The translations under genes were made by a program, and so were the position numbers. A DNA stretch of 8,392 nucleotides from Sulfurovum sp. (GTDB taxonomy: Bacteria; Campylobacterota; Campylobacteria; Campylobacterales; Sulfurovaceae), in the NCBI GenBank assembly GCA_003978375.1, contig QNZW01000036.1, positions 1 to 8,392 of the forward strand, given 5' to 3'. A model generated the notes under the pieces. That model was given only the letters and a program-made list of their open reading frames with translations. It was not told the origin of the DNA and ran no database searches. This document shows, one piece after another, positions 1 to 6,194 of the stretch (the first letter of the stretch is position 1; each line of letters opens with the position of its first letter).

Positions 1-297
1 CTTGAGCAGACTCCTGATATTCTCTCTAGTGTAGATAAAACAGATATCAAAACAGTTGCTTTTAAAGCAGAGATGGATAGCAAAGAAGGACTGCACAATG
101 CCACCTCTTTGCTCACCCAAAAAAGTGTAGATGCTGTGTGTTACAATCTTTTAAAAGATGCTACAAGCTTTGGAGGCAATGAAAATGAAATTACTTTTAT
201 TACCAAAACATCACAAGTTGCCTTAGGACGTGCCAATAAGCTAACACTCTCAAACAAAATTTTAGACGAAGCACAAAAACTAAGTAATGGGCACTAA
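1..297 (+). CDS. coaBC: Bifunctional phosphopantothenoylcysteine decarboxylase / phosphopantothenate-cysteine ligase, C-terminal end (partial)
   Basis: Only the last 98 residues are present; the reading frame is open at the left edge. CoaBC (Dfp) joins cysteine to 4'-phosphopantothenate using CTP and decarboxylates the product to 4'-phosphopantetheine, two steps of coenzyme A synthesis in the cytoplasm. The visible part belongs to the C-terminal CoaB ligase domain. It shows the family's 'PDIL' stretch (residues 5-8 of the fragment), a 'VAFKAE' strand matching the usual 'VGFAAET', and the signature 'SFGGNENEITFI', equivalent to 'FGSDxNxVTLI'. The fragment ends 3 nt before uppS, which points to co-transcription. 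The CoaC flavoprotein domain must lie left of the window. Identification is by motif recall rather than a search, but fragment length, motifs and the uppS neighbour agree. Confidence 0.88.
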   Translation, partial: LEQTPDILSSVDKTDIKTVAFKAEMDSKEGLHNATSLLTQKSVDAVCYNLLKDATSFGGNENEITFITKTSQVALGRANKLTLSNKILDEAQKLSNGH

Positions 298-300
298 ACA

Positions 301-987
301 ATGCTAGATACTCCTTTAAAACATCTTGCTATCATTATGGATGGCAATGGTAGATGGGCAAAAAAACGTGGTCTAAACCGCACAAAAGGGCATGATGCAG
401 GTGCAGAGACTATACGCACCATTACAACTTATTGTGCAGAACACAGTTCCATAGAAACAGTCACATTTTATGCTTTTAGTACAGAAAATTGGAAACGCCC
501 CAAACTAGAAGTAGAGTTTCTTATGAAATTACTAGATAAGTATCTTCAAAAAGAACTTCCTACTTATCAAAAAAATGGTGTACGTTTTCAAGCTATTGGT
601 GATATTGAAGCATTTTCAAAACCTTTACAAGCACGTATCCAAAAAACCCAAGAACGCACACAACACAATCAAAATTTAACCCAAATACTTGCATTAAATT
701 ATGGAGCTAGAGCAGAAATAGTCTCTGCGGTGAACCATCTTATTGCCAAGGGTAAAATGGCTATCACCCAAGAAGATATTTCTACACATCTACAAACACC
801 TTATAGCGATATCGATTTGCTTATACGTACCTCTGGAGAAGAACGTATTTCGAATTTTTTGCTTTGGCAACTAAGCTATAGTGAACTTGCATTTACCCCA
901 ACACTTTGGCCTGATTTTACAACGAAAGAATTGGCAACTATCATAGAAAATTTTAGCCAAAGACATCGACGCTTTGGAGGGCTATAA
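301..987 (+). CDS. uppS: Undecaprenyl diphosphate synthase (cis-prenyltransferase)
   Basis: UppS condenses eight isopentenyl diphosphates onto farnesyl diphosphate with cis geometry. The product is the C55 precursor of the lipid carrier used for peptidoglycan and surface polysaccharides. All family motifs are visible in the 228 residues: 'MDGNGRWAKKRG' near residue 13 with the Mg2+-binding Asp14, 'TFYAFSTENWKRP' at 55-67, 'LALNYGARAEI' at 130-140, and 'DLLIRTSGEERISNFLLWQ' at 172-190 with the diphosphate-binding arginines 177 and 182. It closes with 'RRFGGL'. The length is slightly under that of E. coli UppS (about 250 aa), as I recall for Campylobacterota. The ATG lies 3 nt after the coaBC stop and no strong Shine-Dalgarno is seen, so translational coupling is likely. 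The next gene starts directly after its stop codon. Confidence 0.96.
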   Translation: MLDTPLKHLAIIMDGNGRWAKKRGLNRTKGHDAGAETIRTITTYCAEHSSIETVTFYAFSTENWKRPKLEVEFLMKLLDKYLQKELPTYQKNGVRFQAIGDIEAFSKPLQARIQKTQERTQHNQNLTQILALNYGARAEIVSAVNHLIAKGKMAITQEDISTHLQTPYSDIDLLIRTSGEERISNFLLWQLSYSELAFTPTLWPDFTTKELATIIENFSQRHRRFGGL

Positions 988-1731
988 ATGCAAAATATCT
1001 CTTTTGAAATTGCTCTTATATGCTTTGTTTTAGGTGCAATGATAGGTTCGTTTTTAAATGTAGTTATCTACCGTGTACCCAAACAAGAGAGTATTGTCTT
1101 ACCTGCGTCACATTGTCAAAGCTGTCAGACACCTCTTCGTTGGTATCATAATATTCCTCTATTTTCTTGGTTTATCCTAAGAGGAAAGTGTGCATTTTGC
1201 AAAGCACCCATTGCAAAACAATACTTTATCGTAGAATCTATTACAGGGGTTCTTTTTGTCGTACTATATTTGAAACTTGGGCTTGTGTGGTATCTTCCCT
1301 TTGTATGTGCCTCTTTTGCTTCTCTTTTTGCACTGGTGATGATAGATTTCAAATATATGGCTGTACCAGATTCAATCAACCTTGCAGCACTACTCTTCGC
1401 TCTTATCCAACCTGATTTTTTATCCGCTTTACTCTTTGCTACATTCGCAGCAGGTGGACTTTATCTTATTGGATTATTGTCTTCTTTTCTTGCCAGAAGA
1501 AAAGCTATGGGAGGTGCTGATGTAATGGTGGCTGGAACGATGGGAGCCCTACTTGGCTTTCCTAACTTTTTTGTTGCCATCTTTTTTGCAGCCATACTTG
1601 CCATGATACCTGCACTTATTTGGAGAGAAAGAGGTGTGCCTTTTATTCCCTTTTTAGCTTTGTCTACCTTTATAGTCTATCTATATGATACACAAGCAAC
1701 CCAACTTTTAGAGGAACTTATTTATGGTTAG
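988..1731 (+). CDS. Type IV prepilin peptidase / leader N-methyltransferase (A24 family, PilD/GspO type)
   Basis: Polytopic inner-membrane aspartyl protease that removes prepilin leaders and usually methylates the new N-terminus. The 247 residues show 'GSFLNVVIYRVP' at 20-31 (the family's cytoplasmic N-terminal signature) and a four-cysteine zinc-type site (C43, C46, C68, C71) as in the bifunctional PilD class. The catalytic aspartates are probably D120 in 'IDFKYMAVPD' and D178 in 'GGAD'. Several hydrophobic helices follow. The second active-site motif reads GGAD, where the classical family has GxGD, so the glycine before the aspartate is an alanine. The start is set by GGAGG at 976-980, 7 nt before the ATG, which abuts the uppS stop. 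No pilin gene is visible here, so the substrates are encoded elsewhere; in Campylobacter relatives such systems serve DNA uptake, which is only an analogy. Confidence 0.93.
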   Translation: MQNISFEIALICFVLGAMIGSFLNVVIYRVPKQESIVLPASHCQSCQTPLRWYHNIPLFSWFILRGKCAFCKAPIAKQYFIVESITGVLFVVLYLKLGLVWYLPFVCASFASLFALVMIDFKYMAVPDSINLAALLFALIQPDFLSALLFATFAAGGLYLIGLLSSFLARRKAMGGADVMVAGTMGALLGFPNFFVAIFFAAILAMIPALIWRERGVPFIPFLALSTFIVYLYDTQATQLLEELIYG

Positions 1732-2743
1732 TGTCAAAAAATTTATCTCATCTAATTTTACAAAAACTTTTTTAACAATATTTTTACCTATTTTTCTCAT
1801 TATTTCTTTAATCTATTTGGTGAAAATATCATCACTTACCTCTAAGATACAGCTCTCTTTTGGAGAAATTTTTCAACTTTACAGTTACTCTATACCCGAC
1901 ATTATTTTCTATACCCTTCCTGTATCATTTATTATAGCTTTAGCCAATGTACTTTTAAAGCTTTCTCAAAGTAATGAGCTTATTGCTCTGTATGCTTTAG
2001 GTATGAATTCTCATAAAATTTTAAGATCTTTTCTACTTCTTGGCATACTTTTTTCACTTTTACTTGCTACCATCTCATTTTTAGGAATGCCTCTTAGTAA
2101 ACAACTTTTAAAAGAGTTTAAATCTTCTAAAAAAGCTGAAGCCAAACTAAATATCGTCGCAGGAAAACTTGGTCAAAAATTTGGCAATTATTATATCTAT
2201 GTCAAAGAGAATAAAAAAGATACTTTTAAAGATGTTGTCATCTACAACCGTACCAAAAAAGATGAAGAACAATTCTTCTCTTCACAAGAAGGCAAAGTCA
2301 ACAAAGTCAACAATATTACTTCTTTACAACTTCGTGATGGATATGGATATACCTATAACAAAGATAAACTACAACAGGCCAAATACAAAAGTCTTGAAGT
2401 TTATGACACCCCTAAAAATAAAGCATTTCATTTTGAAGATATTGTCTCACATTGGAGTAAAGCAAGTACAAATCTAAAGATGCTTCATAGAGTACTTTTC
2501 TTTATTTTTGTAAGTCTCATACCCCTACTCTCTGTTTATTTTGTTGCAGCATTTACGATGATTAATCCACGCTATCAAACAGGATACTCTTTTCTTGTCA
2601 TGTCACTCACCACACTGGGTTTGTATATTGTTGCTTCTTCTTTAGAAAAATGGGGTACCTTTCCTCTTTTATTTGTTGCCATTTTAATGGTTTTTCTGTT
2701 AGGTATTTGGGTATTTAAAAAACGGGTTATTAGGTACTTTTAA
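1724..2743 (+). CDS. LptF/LptG family (YjgP/YjgQ) lipopolysaccharide export permease
   Basis: Members of this family form the membrane part of the LptB2FG ABC transporter, which extracts lipopolysaccharide from the inner membrane and feeds it to the Lpt bridge. The 339 residues have the expected plan: three N-terminal membrane segments (about 16-34, 56-78, 100-121), a soluble periplasmic beta-jellyroll-like region (about 125-250), and three C-terminal segments (about 256-278, 286-305, 311-331). The stretch 'NELIALYALGMNSHKIL' at 84-100 corresponds to the conserved coupling-helix region ('SELTAMRAxGxS' type). The ATG lies inside the end of the prepilin peptidase gene (8-nt overlap), preceded by AGAGGA at 1710-1715, so translation is probably coupled. 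LptF and LptG cannot be told apart reliably by eye. Order and adjacency to truA resemble C. jejuni and H. pylori, as I remember them, where the gene is usually treated as lptF-like. Confidence 0.87.
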   Translation: MVSVKKFISSNFTKTFLTIFLPIFLIISLIYLVKISSLTSKIQLSFGEIFQLYSYSIPDIIFYTLPVSFIIALANVLLKLSQSNELIALYALGMNSHKILRSFLLLGILFSLLLATISFLGMPLSKQLLKEFKSSKKAEAKLNIVAGKLGQKFGNYYIYVKENKKDTFKDVVIYNRTKKDEEQFFSSQEGKVNKVNNITSLQLRDGYGYTYNKDKLQQAKYKSLEVYDTPKNKAFHFEDIVSHWSKASTNLKMLHRVLFFIFVSLIPLLSVYFVAAFTMINPRYQTGYSFLVMSLTTLGLYIVASSLEKWGTFPLLFVAILMVFLLGIWVFKKRVIRYF

Positions 2744-3484
2744 GTGCAAAAGAATCACAAACGTGTCAAAGCAGTCATTGCGTATGACGGGACACAATAC
2801 TTTGGCTTCCAAAAACAAAGTAGCACTTCTAAGACTATTAGCTCTGATATCGAAAAAGCATTACACACACTGCAAATACATACATCTATTGTAGGTTCTG
2901 GACGTACAGATGCAGGAGTACATGCTTCAGGACAAGTCATACATTTTGATTTGCCTTACTATTGGGATGATTTACAAAAATTAACACTCAATCTCAATAG
3001 AAAATTGACCCATATACGGTTTAAACATATTGTTTTTGTTGATGATGATTTTCATGCACGATTTTGGGCAAAAAAACGTTTGTATCGTTATGTATTTAAA
3101 ACACGTAAACCTTCCATATTTGAACAAAATTATATCTCATACTACCCCAATACATTCAATACACAAGCATTGCATAATGCCTTGCACTGTTTTGAAGGAG
3201 AACATGATTTTGATTTTTTTAGAAAAACAGGCACACAGACCCATACTAGCGTAAGAACCATCTATCAAGCAAAATATATACAGCGTTACAATTATCATTA
3301 TATCTATTTCTTGGCCAATGGATTTTTACGTGCACAAGTACGCATGATGACCTATGCTGCAATGCTTCATGCAAACAATAAACTGGAGATTCAAGAGATT
3401 AAAGAACAACTAGCCTGTAGAGAAAAATATACAACACATCTCGCATCTGAGGAAGGACTTTATCTTGCTAAAGTTTTTTATTAA
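2744..3484 (+). CDS. truA: tRNA pseudouridine(38-40) synthase TruA
   Basis: TruA isomerises uridines 38-40 in the anticodon stem-loop of many tRNAs. The 246 residues carry the N-terminal 'AYDGTQYFGFQKQ' at 13-25, the catalytic motif 'GSGRTDAGVHASGQVIHF' at 51-68 with nucleophile Asp56, and 'FHARFWAKKRLYRYVF' at 103-118. They also carry the C-terminal RNA-binding and dimer motif 'NGFLRAQVRMM' at 192-202 and the typical ending 'LYLAKVFY'. Length is normal. The start is GTG at 2744, directly after the TAA of the permease gene. No ATG upstream of the conserved core is in frame, and the GTG leaves the usual short leader before 'AYDG'. Only a weak AGG lies upstream, so translation is probably coupled to the permease. 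This is the last gene of the first cluster; a 197-nt spacer follows. Confidence 0.95.
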   Translation: MQKNHKRVKAVIAYDGTQYFGFQKQSSTSKTISSDIEKALHTLQIHTSIVGSGRTDAGVHASGQVIHFDLPYYWDDLQKLTLNLNRKLTHIRFKHIVFVDDDFHARFWAKKRLYRYVFKTRKPSIFEQNYISYYPNTFNTQALHNALHCFEGEHDFDFFRKTGTQTHTSVRTIYQAKYIQRYNYHYIYFLANGFLRAQVRMMTYAAMLHANNKLEIQEIKEQLACREKYTTHLASEEGLYLAKVFY

Positions 3485-3531
3485 GTATCAGCCATAAAAA
3501 TGTAGATACAAAAAGTTTTATAGATAGACTA

Positions 3532-3579
3532 TAAGGGAAATAGCTATATCACTTTTAAGGGAAAAAGATATCTACTTTA
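3532..3579. repeat. Degenerate 24-nt tandem repeat in the spacer after truA
   Basis: Two head-to-tail copies (3532-3555 and 3556-3579) both begin with the 9-nt string TAAGGGAAA, exactly 24 nt apart, and keep roughly two thirds identity without gaps. The first copy contains the palindrome ATAGCTAT (3540-3547) and the second AGATATCT (3566-3573). Just upstream, TTATAG (3518-3523) can pair with CTATAA (3529-3534). A further inverted pair, GTAGATA (3502-3508) and TATCTAC (3569-3575), encloses the block. No open frame of note covers it. It could be a protein-binding region, part of a small RNA or eroded sequence; nothing seen decides between these. Confidence 0.4.
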
Positions 3580-3623
3580 TGGACTGATGACGTGATTATA
3601 ACACAAAATTTTTAGAATTTTCT

Positions 3624-3652
3624 TTATTTATTTCACAATTTTTAGTTAAAAT
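3624..3652 (+). promoter_or_regulatory. Probable promoter of the cytochrome c gene
   Basis: TAAAAT at 3647-3652 matches the sigma-70 -10 consensus at five of six positions and lies about 30 nt before the ATG. It follows a T/A-rich run typical of Campylobacterota promoters, which rarely have a good -35 box; the best -35 candidate is the poor TTATTT at 3624-3629. A second possible -10, TATAAC, occurs at 3597-3602. The 197-nt gap from truA makes a separate promoter likely. Confidence 0.4.
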
Positions 3653-3681
3653 AGTAGTACTTTAGCTTTAGGAATAAAACC

Positions 3682-4035
3682 ATGAAAAAAAGTCTTCTTA
3701 TCATATTATTGTCTCTATTAGGTGATGCCAATACTTCTATGGAAGTGTTGTATCTAAAAAATGCTTGTCACTCTTGCCATGGGGTTTATGGCGAGGGGAT
3801 GGGTAATGCACCTAAATTACAGGGAGTGAATGAAAAAGTGCTTCTACAAAGACTCAAAAATTTACAGCAAGGCAAAACACGTTTTCGCTCAGGAGAGATT
3901 ATGATCTCTTTTGCCAAAGCATTAGATGCCAACCAAACTATTCAGATGTCAAAATATCTTTCCACATTAAAAACAAAAATTGATACCAATCGCTATGATA
4001 CAGAATATGATCCTTCTGGTGATGGAGGCTCATAA
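3682..4035 (+). CDS. Small periplasmic monoheme class I cytochrome c
   Basis: A 117-residue precursor with a short signal peptide: Lys2-Lys3, hydrophobic core at about 4-13, probable cleavage near 14-19. One heme c attachment site, 'CHSCH' (C29, C32, axial H33), is followed by 'GVYGEGMGNAPKLQG', typical of class I cytochromes. Met74 in 'GEIMISFAKAL' is the likely second axial ligand, as in 'MPxFAKxL' relatives. It probably shuttles electrons in the periplasm; the partner cannot be named. The mature protein is one compact domain with a hydrophilic, acidic and Gly/Ser-rich tail after residue 100 ('DTEYDPSGDGGS'). The start has AGGA at 3670-3673, 8 nt before the ATG. The gene appears to be its own unit, with a probable promoter upstream and another downstream. 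Confidence 0.88.
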   Translation: MKKSLLIILLSLLGDANTSMEVLYLKNACHSCHGVYGEGMGNAPKLQGVNEKVLLQRLKNLQQGKTRFRSGEIMISFAKALDANQTIQMSKYLSTLKTKIDTNRYDTEYDPSGDGGS

Positions 4036-4049
4036 GTAAATAAAATAGT

Positions 4050-4082
4050 TTGTGTTAAAGCACCTTGTGGTACAATTCGTAC
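4050..4082 (+). promoter_or_regulatory. Probable promoter with overlapping palindrome, head of the xpaC-telA cluster
   Basis: TACAAT at 4071-4076 is a good -10 box (five of six), and TTGTGT at 4050-4055 is a possible -35 with a somewhat short 15-nt spacer. The -10 lies inside an inverted repeat, GTAC-AATTC-GTAC (4070-4082), which could be an operator. Transcription would begin near 4083, leaving about 20 nt of leader with a strong Shine-Dalgarno before the first small gene. Both promoter and operator roles are inferred from sequence alone. Confidence 0.45.
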
Positions 4083-4101
4083 AAATATTATAGGAGTTTA
4101 A

Positions 4102-4197
4102 ATGTTACCTAGTACCTATAAAAAATCTTTAGGATTTATTTTTTTACTCTTTTCTGCAGGGTTTGCCATATGGTACCCTCTTGCAAATCTATTTTAG
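4102..4197 (+). CDS. 31-aa single-pass membrane microprotein (unrecognised)
   Basis: I do not recognise this protein. It starts at ATG 4102 behind a strong Shine-Dalgarno (TAGGAG at 4091-4096, 5 nt before the ATG) and ends with TAG at 4195-4197. The N-terminal residues include Tyr6-Lys7-Lys8, followed by a hydrophobic stretch from about 10 to 25 ('LGFIFLLFSAGFAIWY') and a short tail 'PLANLF'. This predicts one membrane helix with the N-terminus in the cytoplasm and almost nothing outside. The stop codon is embedded in the Shine-Dalgarno of the next gene (AGGAGAG, 4196-4202), which argues for translational coupling to xpaC. It is the first gene after the probable promoter, so it is likely a regulatory or structural partner of the downstream membrane proteins. 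Coding status rests on the ribosome site, spacing and membrane-helix composition; homologue conservation would settle it. Confidence 0.68.
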   Translation: MLPSTYKKSLGFIFLLFSAGFAIWYPLANLF

Positions 4198-4202
4198 GAG
4201 AG
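4196..4202 (+). promoter_or_regulatory. Ribosome binding site fixing the TTG start of xpaC
   Basis: AGGAGAG lies 4 nt before TTG 4207 (7 nt counted from the end of AGGAG), and its first two bases are the last two of the microprotein's TAG stop. No ATG or GTG with comparable spacing is in frame nearby. This supports the TTG start and coupling between the two genes. Confidence 0.7.
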
Positions 4203-4206
4203 TCTA

Positions 4207-5034
4207 TTGAGTAAAGCCAAACGTTATATTCCTAAAGAGAAGCCAACCTTTTATTACACCAAAGGTACCTTGCTTTACCTTTTTTTAATCCCATTATTTT
4301 TTAGTCTTGTTTTGGCATTATTTCAAACAAATATTAAAGCTTTTATGCTAAATGGTATAAGTTTTTTACTCTTTTTTGGCGTAGCAACACTCTCTAAAAA
4401 GGGCTTTGTTCAAGAAGGGAAATATACCCAAGAAATTTTTACGAATGCTCCTAAAGTACCTTACAAAATGATAGCCGCTTATCTTTTAGGTGGAGCCACG
4501 TTTTTTACTGCTTTCATTCCAGGAGAACAAGCACTTACAAAATCCATTTTTTTAGCCATTATTGCTACCATAGGCTACTATCTTTTTTATGGTTTTGACC
4601 CAAAAATAGATAAATTTAACAATCTTGGAAATATCTCTTCAGACTTTGTACTAAAGACAATCCAAGAAGCCAAAATTAAATTAAATCATATTAAAATGAA
4701 TATGTCATCTATAAAAGATCCTACATTATATGACAAACTAGATACTGCTGTGATAAAAGCCGAAAATATTTTACGCACCCTTCAAGAAGACCCCAAAGAT
4801 ATTCGTGTGGCTAGAAAATTTCTTATTGTGTATATTGATGGTATTGCCAATGTAACAGACTCTTATACTGCCCTAGAAGAGAGCAAAATCAGTCCACAAA
4901 CCAAAACAAAACTTCATTTACTCATGGATGATGTAGAAAAAAGATTTGATAAAGAATTAAAGAGATTAAAAAAGAACAATGAATTTGAACTTGATGTACA
5001 TATTGACGTGCTTAAAGAGCAGATAAACAACTAA
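4207..5034 (+). CDS. xpaC: XpaC-family membrane protein (named for 5-bromo-4-chloroindolyl phosphate hydrolysis)
   Basis: A 275-residue protein with four predicted membrane helices (about 21-40, 43-62, 86-105, 110-130) arranged as two pairs, then a charged, helix-rich cytoplasmic domain (about 131-275). The start of that domain, 'GFDPKIDKF', and the following helices resemble the XpaC family. The name comes from a B. subtilis gene linked to X-phosphate hydrolysis, but I see no phosphatase active-site motif, so direct catalysis is unlikely. In B. subtilis xpaC lies next to yaaN, a TelA homologue; here a TelA gene also follows directly. That conserved pairing is the strongest support and suggests that the cytoplasmic domain interacts with TelA. 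Translation starts at TTG 4207, coupled to the upstream microprotein. Its TAA overlaps the Shine-Dalgarno of the next gene. Confidence 0.78.
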   Translation: MSKAKRYIPKEKPTFYYTKGTLLYLFLIPLFFSLVLALFQTNIKAFMLNGISFLLFFGVATLSKKGFVQEGKYTQEIFTNAPKVPYKMIAAYLLGGATFFTAFIPGEQALTKSIFLAIIATIGYYLFYGFDPKIDKFNNLGNISSDFVLKTIQEAKIKLNHIKMNMSSIKDPTLYDKLDTAVIKAENILRTLQEDPKDIRVARKFLIVYIDGIANVTDSYTALEESKISPQTKTKLHLLMDDVEKRFDKELKRLKKNNEFELDVHIDVLKEQINN

Positions 5035-5038
5035 GGAG
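5033..5038 (+). promoter_or_regulatory. Ribosome binding site deciding the telA start (ATG 5051, not 5039)
   Basis: AAGGAG overlaps the TAA of xpaC. The in-frame ATG at 5039 directly abuts this element with no spacer and could not be read efficiently. The next in-frame ATG at 5051 leaves 12 nt, rather long but workable, and gives a protein beginning 'MEIKTKELIEQ' as expected for a helical N-terminus. The longer reading would add only 'MYPH'. Confidence 0.6.
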
Positions 5039-5050
5039 ATGTACCCCCAT

Positions 5051-6193
5051 ATGGAAATAAAAACAAAAGAACTGATAGAACAACATATAGACAAACAAGA
5101 AGATAAAGTCTTAGAGGTGATGGCTGAAGAGGTCACTGCACTGCAAGATGCCCTTAATGAACTTGATATTAAAGATAGAAAATCCATTATCTATTTTGGA
5201 TCATCTGCACAAGAGCAACTTGATGATATCTCCAATCGTATGATAGATGGTGTACAAAATAAAGATGTAGGTGCAGCGGGTGCAGCACTCAATGAAATGG
5301 TTGCCTCTATTCGTGGATTTGATATGGATAAATTTAATCCCAATGCGCAACTTGCATGGTGGCAAAAACTTTTTGGTGCAAGTAAACCATTGGTAAAATT
5401 TATACAAGAATATGAGGGAATCAGAGATCAAATAGACATGATTTCAAATGATCTTGAAAAACATAAAACACACCTTATGACTGATGTGATTTCTTTAGAC
5501 AAACTCTATGATGCCAATCTTAATTATTTTAGAAAATTAGAGCTTTATATCAAAGCAGGTGAGACAAAACTCGAAGAGTTAAATGACAAAATTATTCCCG
5601 AATATGAAACAAAAGTAAAAGATTCCAATGAAGATATGTTAGCCATTCAAGATCTCAAAGAAATTCGTGGATTTAGAGATGAATTAGAACGTCGTGTACA
5701 TGACTTAAGACTTTCTCGCCAAGTGACGATGCAATCGCTTCCAAGTATTAGACTCATACAAGAAAATGATAAATCACTCATCTCTAAAATCACCTCTACT
5801 TTGGTCAACACGGTGCCCTTATGGAGAAATCAACTGGCACAAACAGTGGCTATTTTTAGAAGCCATGATACGGCAAATGCTGTGAAAGATGCGGCGGATC
5901 TTACCAATGAGCTTTTAGAGAAAAATGCTGAAGGGTTAAGAGATGCAAATAGTCAAATTCGAACACAGATGGAGCGTGGTATCTTTGATCTTGCAAGTAT
6001 CAAAAAAGCAAATGAAACATTTATTGCTACACTTAATGATTCATTGCAAATTGCACAAGAGGGAAAAACAGCAAGAAATCAGGCACTTATTGAACTGAAA
6101 AAAACAGAAAAAGAGCTCAAAGATGCCTTACTTGCAGTCAAAGCAAAAGCAGAAGAAATACCAGAAAAAACAGTAAACACAAAGGAGAATTAA
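5051..6193 (+). CDS. telA: TelA/KlaA/YaaN-family ('toxic anion resistance') protein
   Basis: A 380-residue, almost entirely alpha-helical cytoplasmic protein without signal peptide or membrane helix. Family marks include 'AWWQKLFGASKPLVKF' at 102-117, 'DVISLDKLYDANLNYFRKLE' at 145-164, 'YIKAGETKLEEL' at 166-177, 'ERRVHDLRLSRQVTMQSLPS' at 213-232 continuing into 'IRLIQEND', and 'TVPLWRNQLAQ' at 254-264. The C-terminus ends in a charged coiled-coil-like tail (about 345-370). The family was named from plasmid tellurite resistance, but homologues are chromosomal and tied to envelope stress and antimicrobial tolerance (for example YaaN and Listeria TelA). The biochemical activity is unknown. The neighbours, XpaC upstream and SPFH and zinc-ribbon genes downstream, suggest that it works at the inner face of the membrane. 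No Ter-family genes (TerC, TerD, TerZ) occur in the window. Family length (about 350-400 aa) is normal. Confidence 0.9.
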   Translation: MEIKTKELIEQHIDKQEDKVLEVMAEEVTALQDALNELDIKDRKSIIYFGSSAQEQLDDISNRMIDGVQNKDVGAAGAALNEMVASIRGFDMDKFNPNAQLAWWQKLFGASKPLVKFIQEYEGIRDQIDMISNDLEKHKTHLMTDVISLDKLYDANLNYFRKLELYIKAGETKLEELNDKIIPEYETKVKDSNEDMLAIQDLKEIRGFRDELERRVHDLRLSRQVTMQSLPSIRLIQENDKSLISKITSTLVNTVPLWRNQLAQTVAIFRSHDTANAVKDAADLTNELLEKNAEGLRDANSQIRTQMERGIFDLASIKKANETFIATLNDSLQIAQEGKTARNQALIELKKTEKELKDALLAVKAKAEEIPEKTVNTKEN

Positions 6194-6194
6194 C

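Noticed and set aside
1146..1415. Overlapping open frames on both strands inside the prepilin peptidase gene
   Set aside because: They lie wholly within a gene with clear family motifs, and their translations show no recognisable domain; they are shadows.
2169..2477. A 102-codon + strand frame inside the LptF/G permease
   Set aside because: It is in another frame of a well-supported permease, with a Lys/Ile-rich composition typical of out-of-frame AT-rich coding DNA.
3518..3534. Hairpin after truA as an intrinsic terminator
   Set aside because: The stem is A/T only, six pairs, and is followed by GGGAAA rather than a T-run, so it does not qualify.
4207..5034. Treating XpaC as a phosphatase
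   Set aside because: No phosphatase motif is visible; the protein is four membrane helices plus a helical cytoplasmic domain.
5039..5050. Upstream in-frame ATG giving a telA product four residues longer
   Set aside because: It directly abuts the AAGGAG ribosome site with no spacer, so initiation there is implausible; ATG 5051 fits better.
4966..5187. A minus-strand frame across the xpaC-telA junction
   Set aside because: It is Ser/Ile/Phe-rich, has no family resemblance and runs against two confident genes.
5051..6193. Reading telA as proof of a tellurite-resistance operon
   Set aside because: No TerC/TerD/TerZ, KlaB/KlaC or thiopurine methyltransferase-type gene is nearby; the family is widespread and its name is historical.
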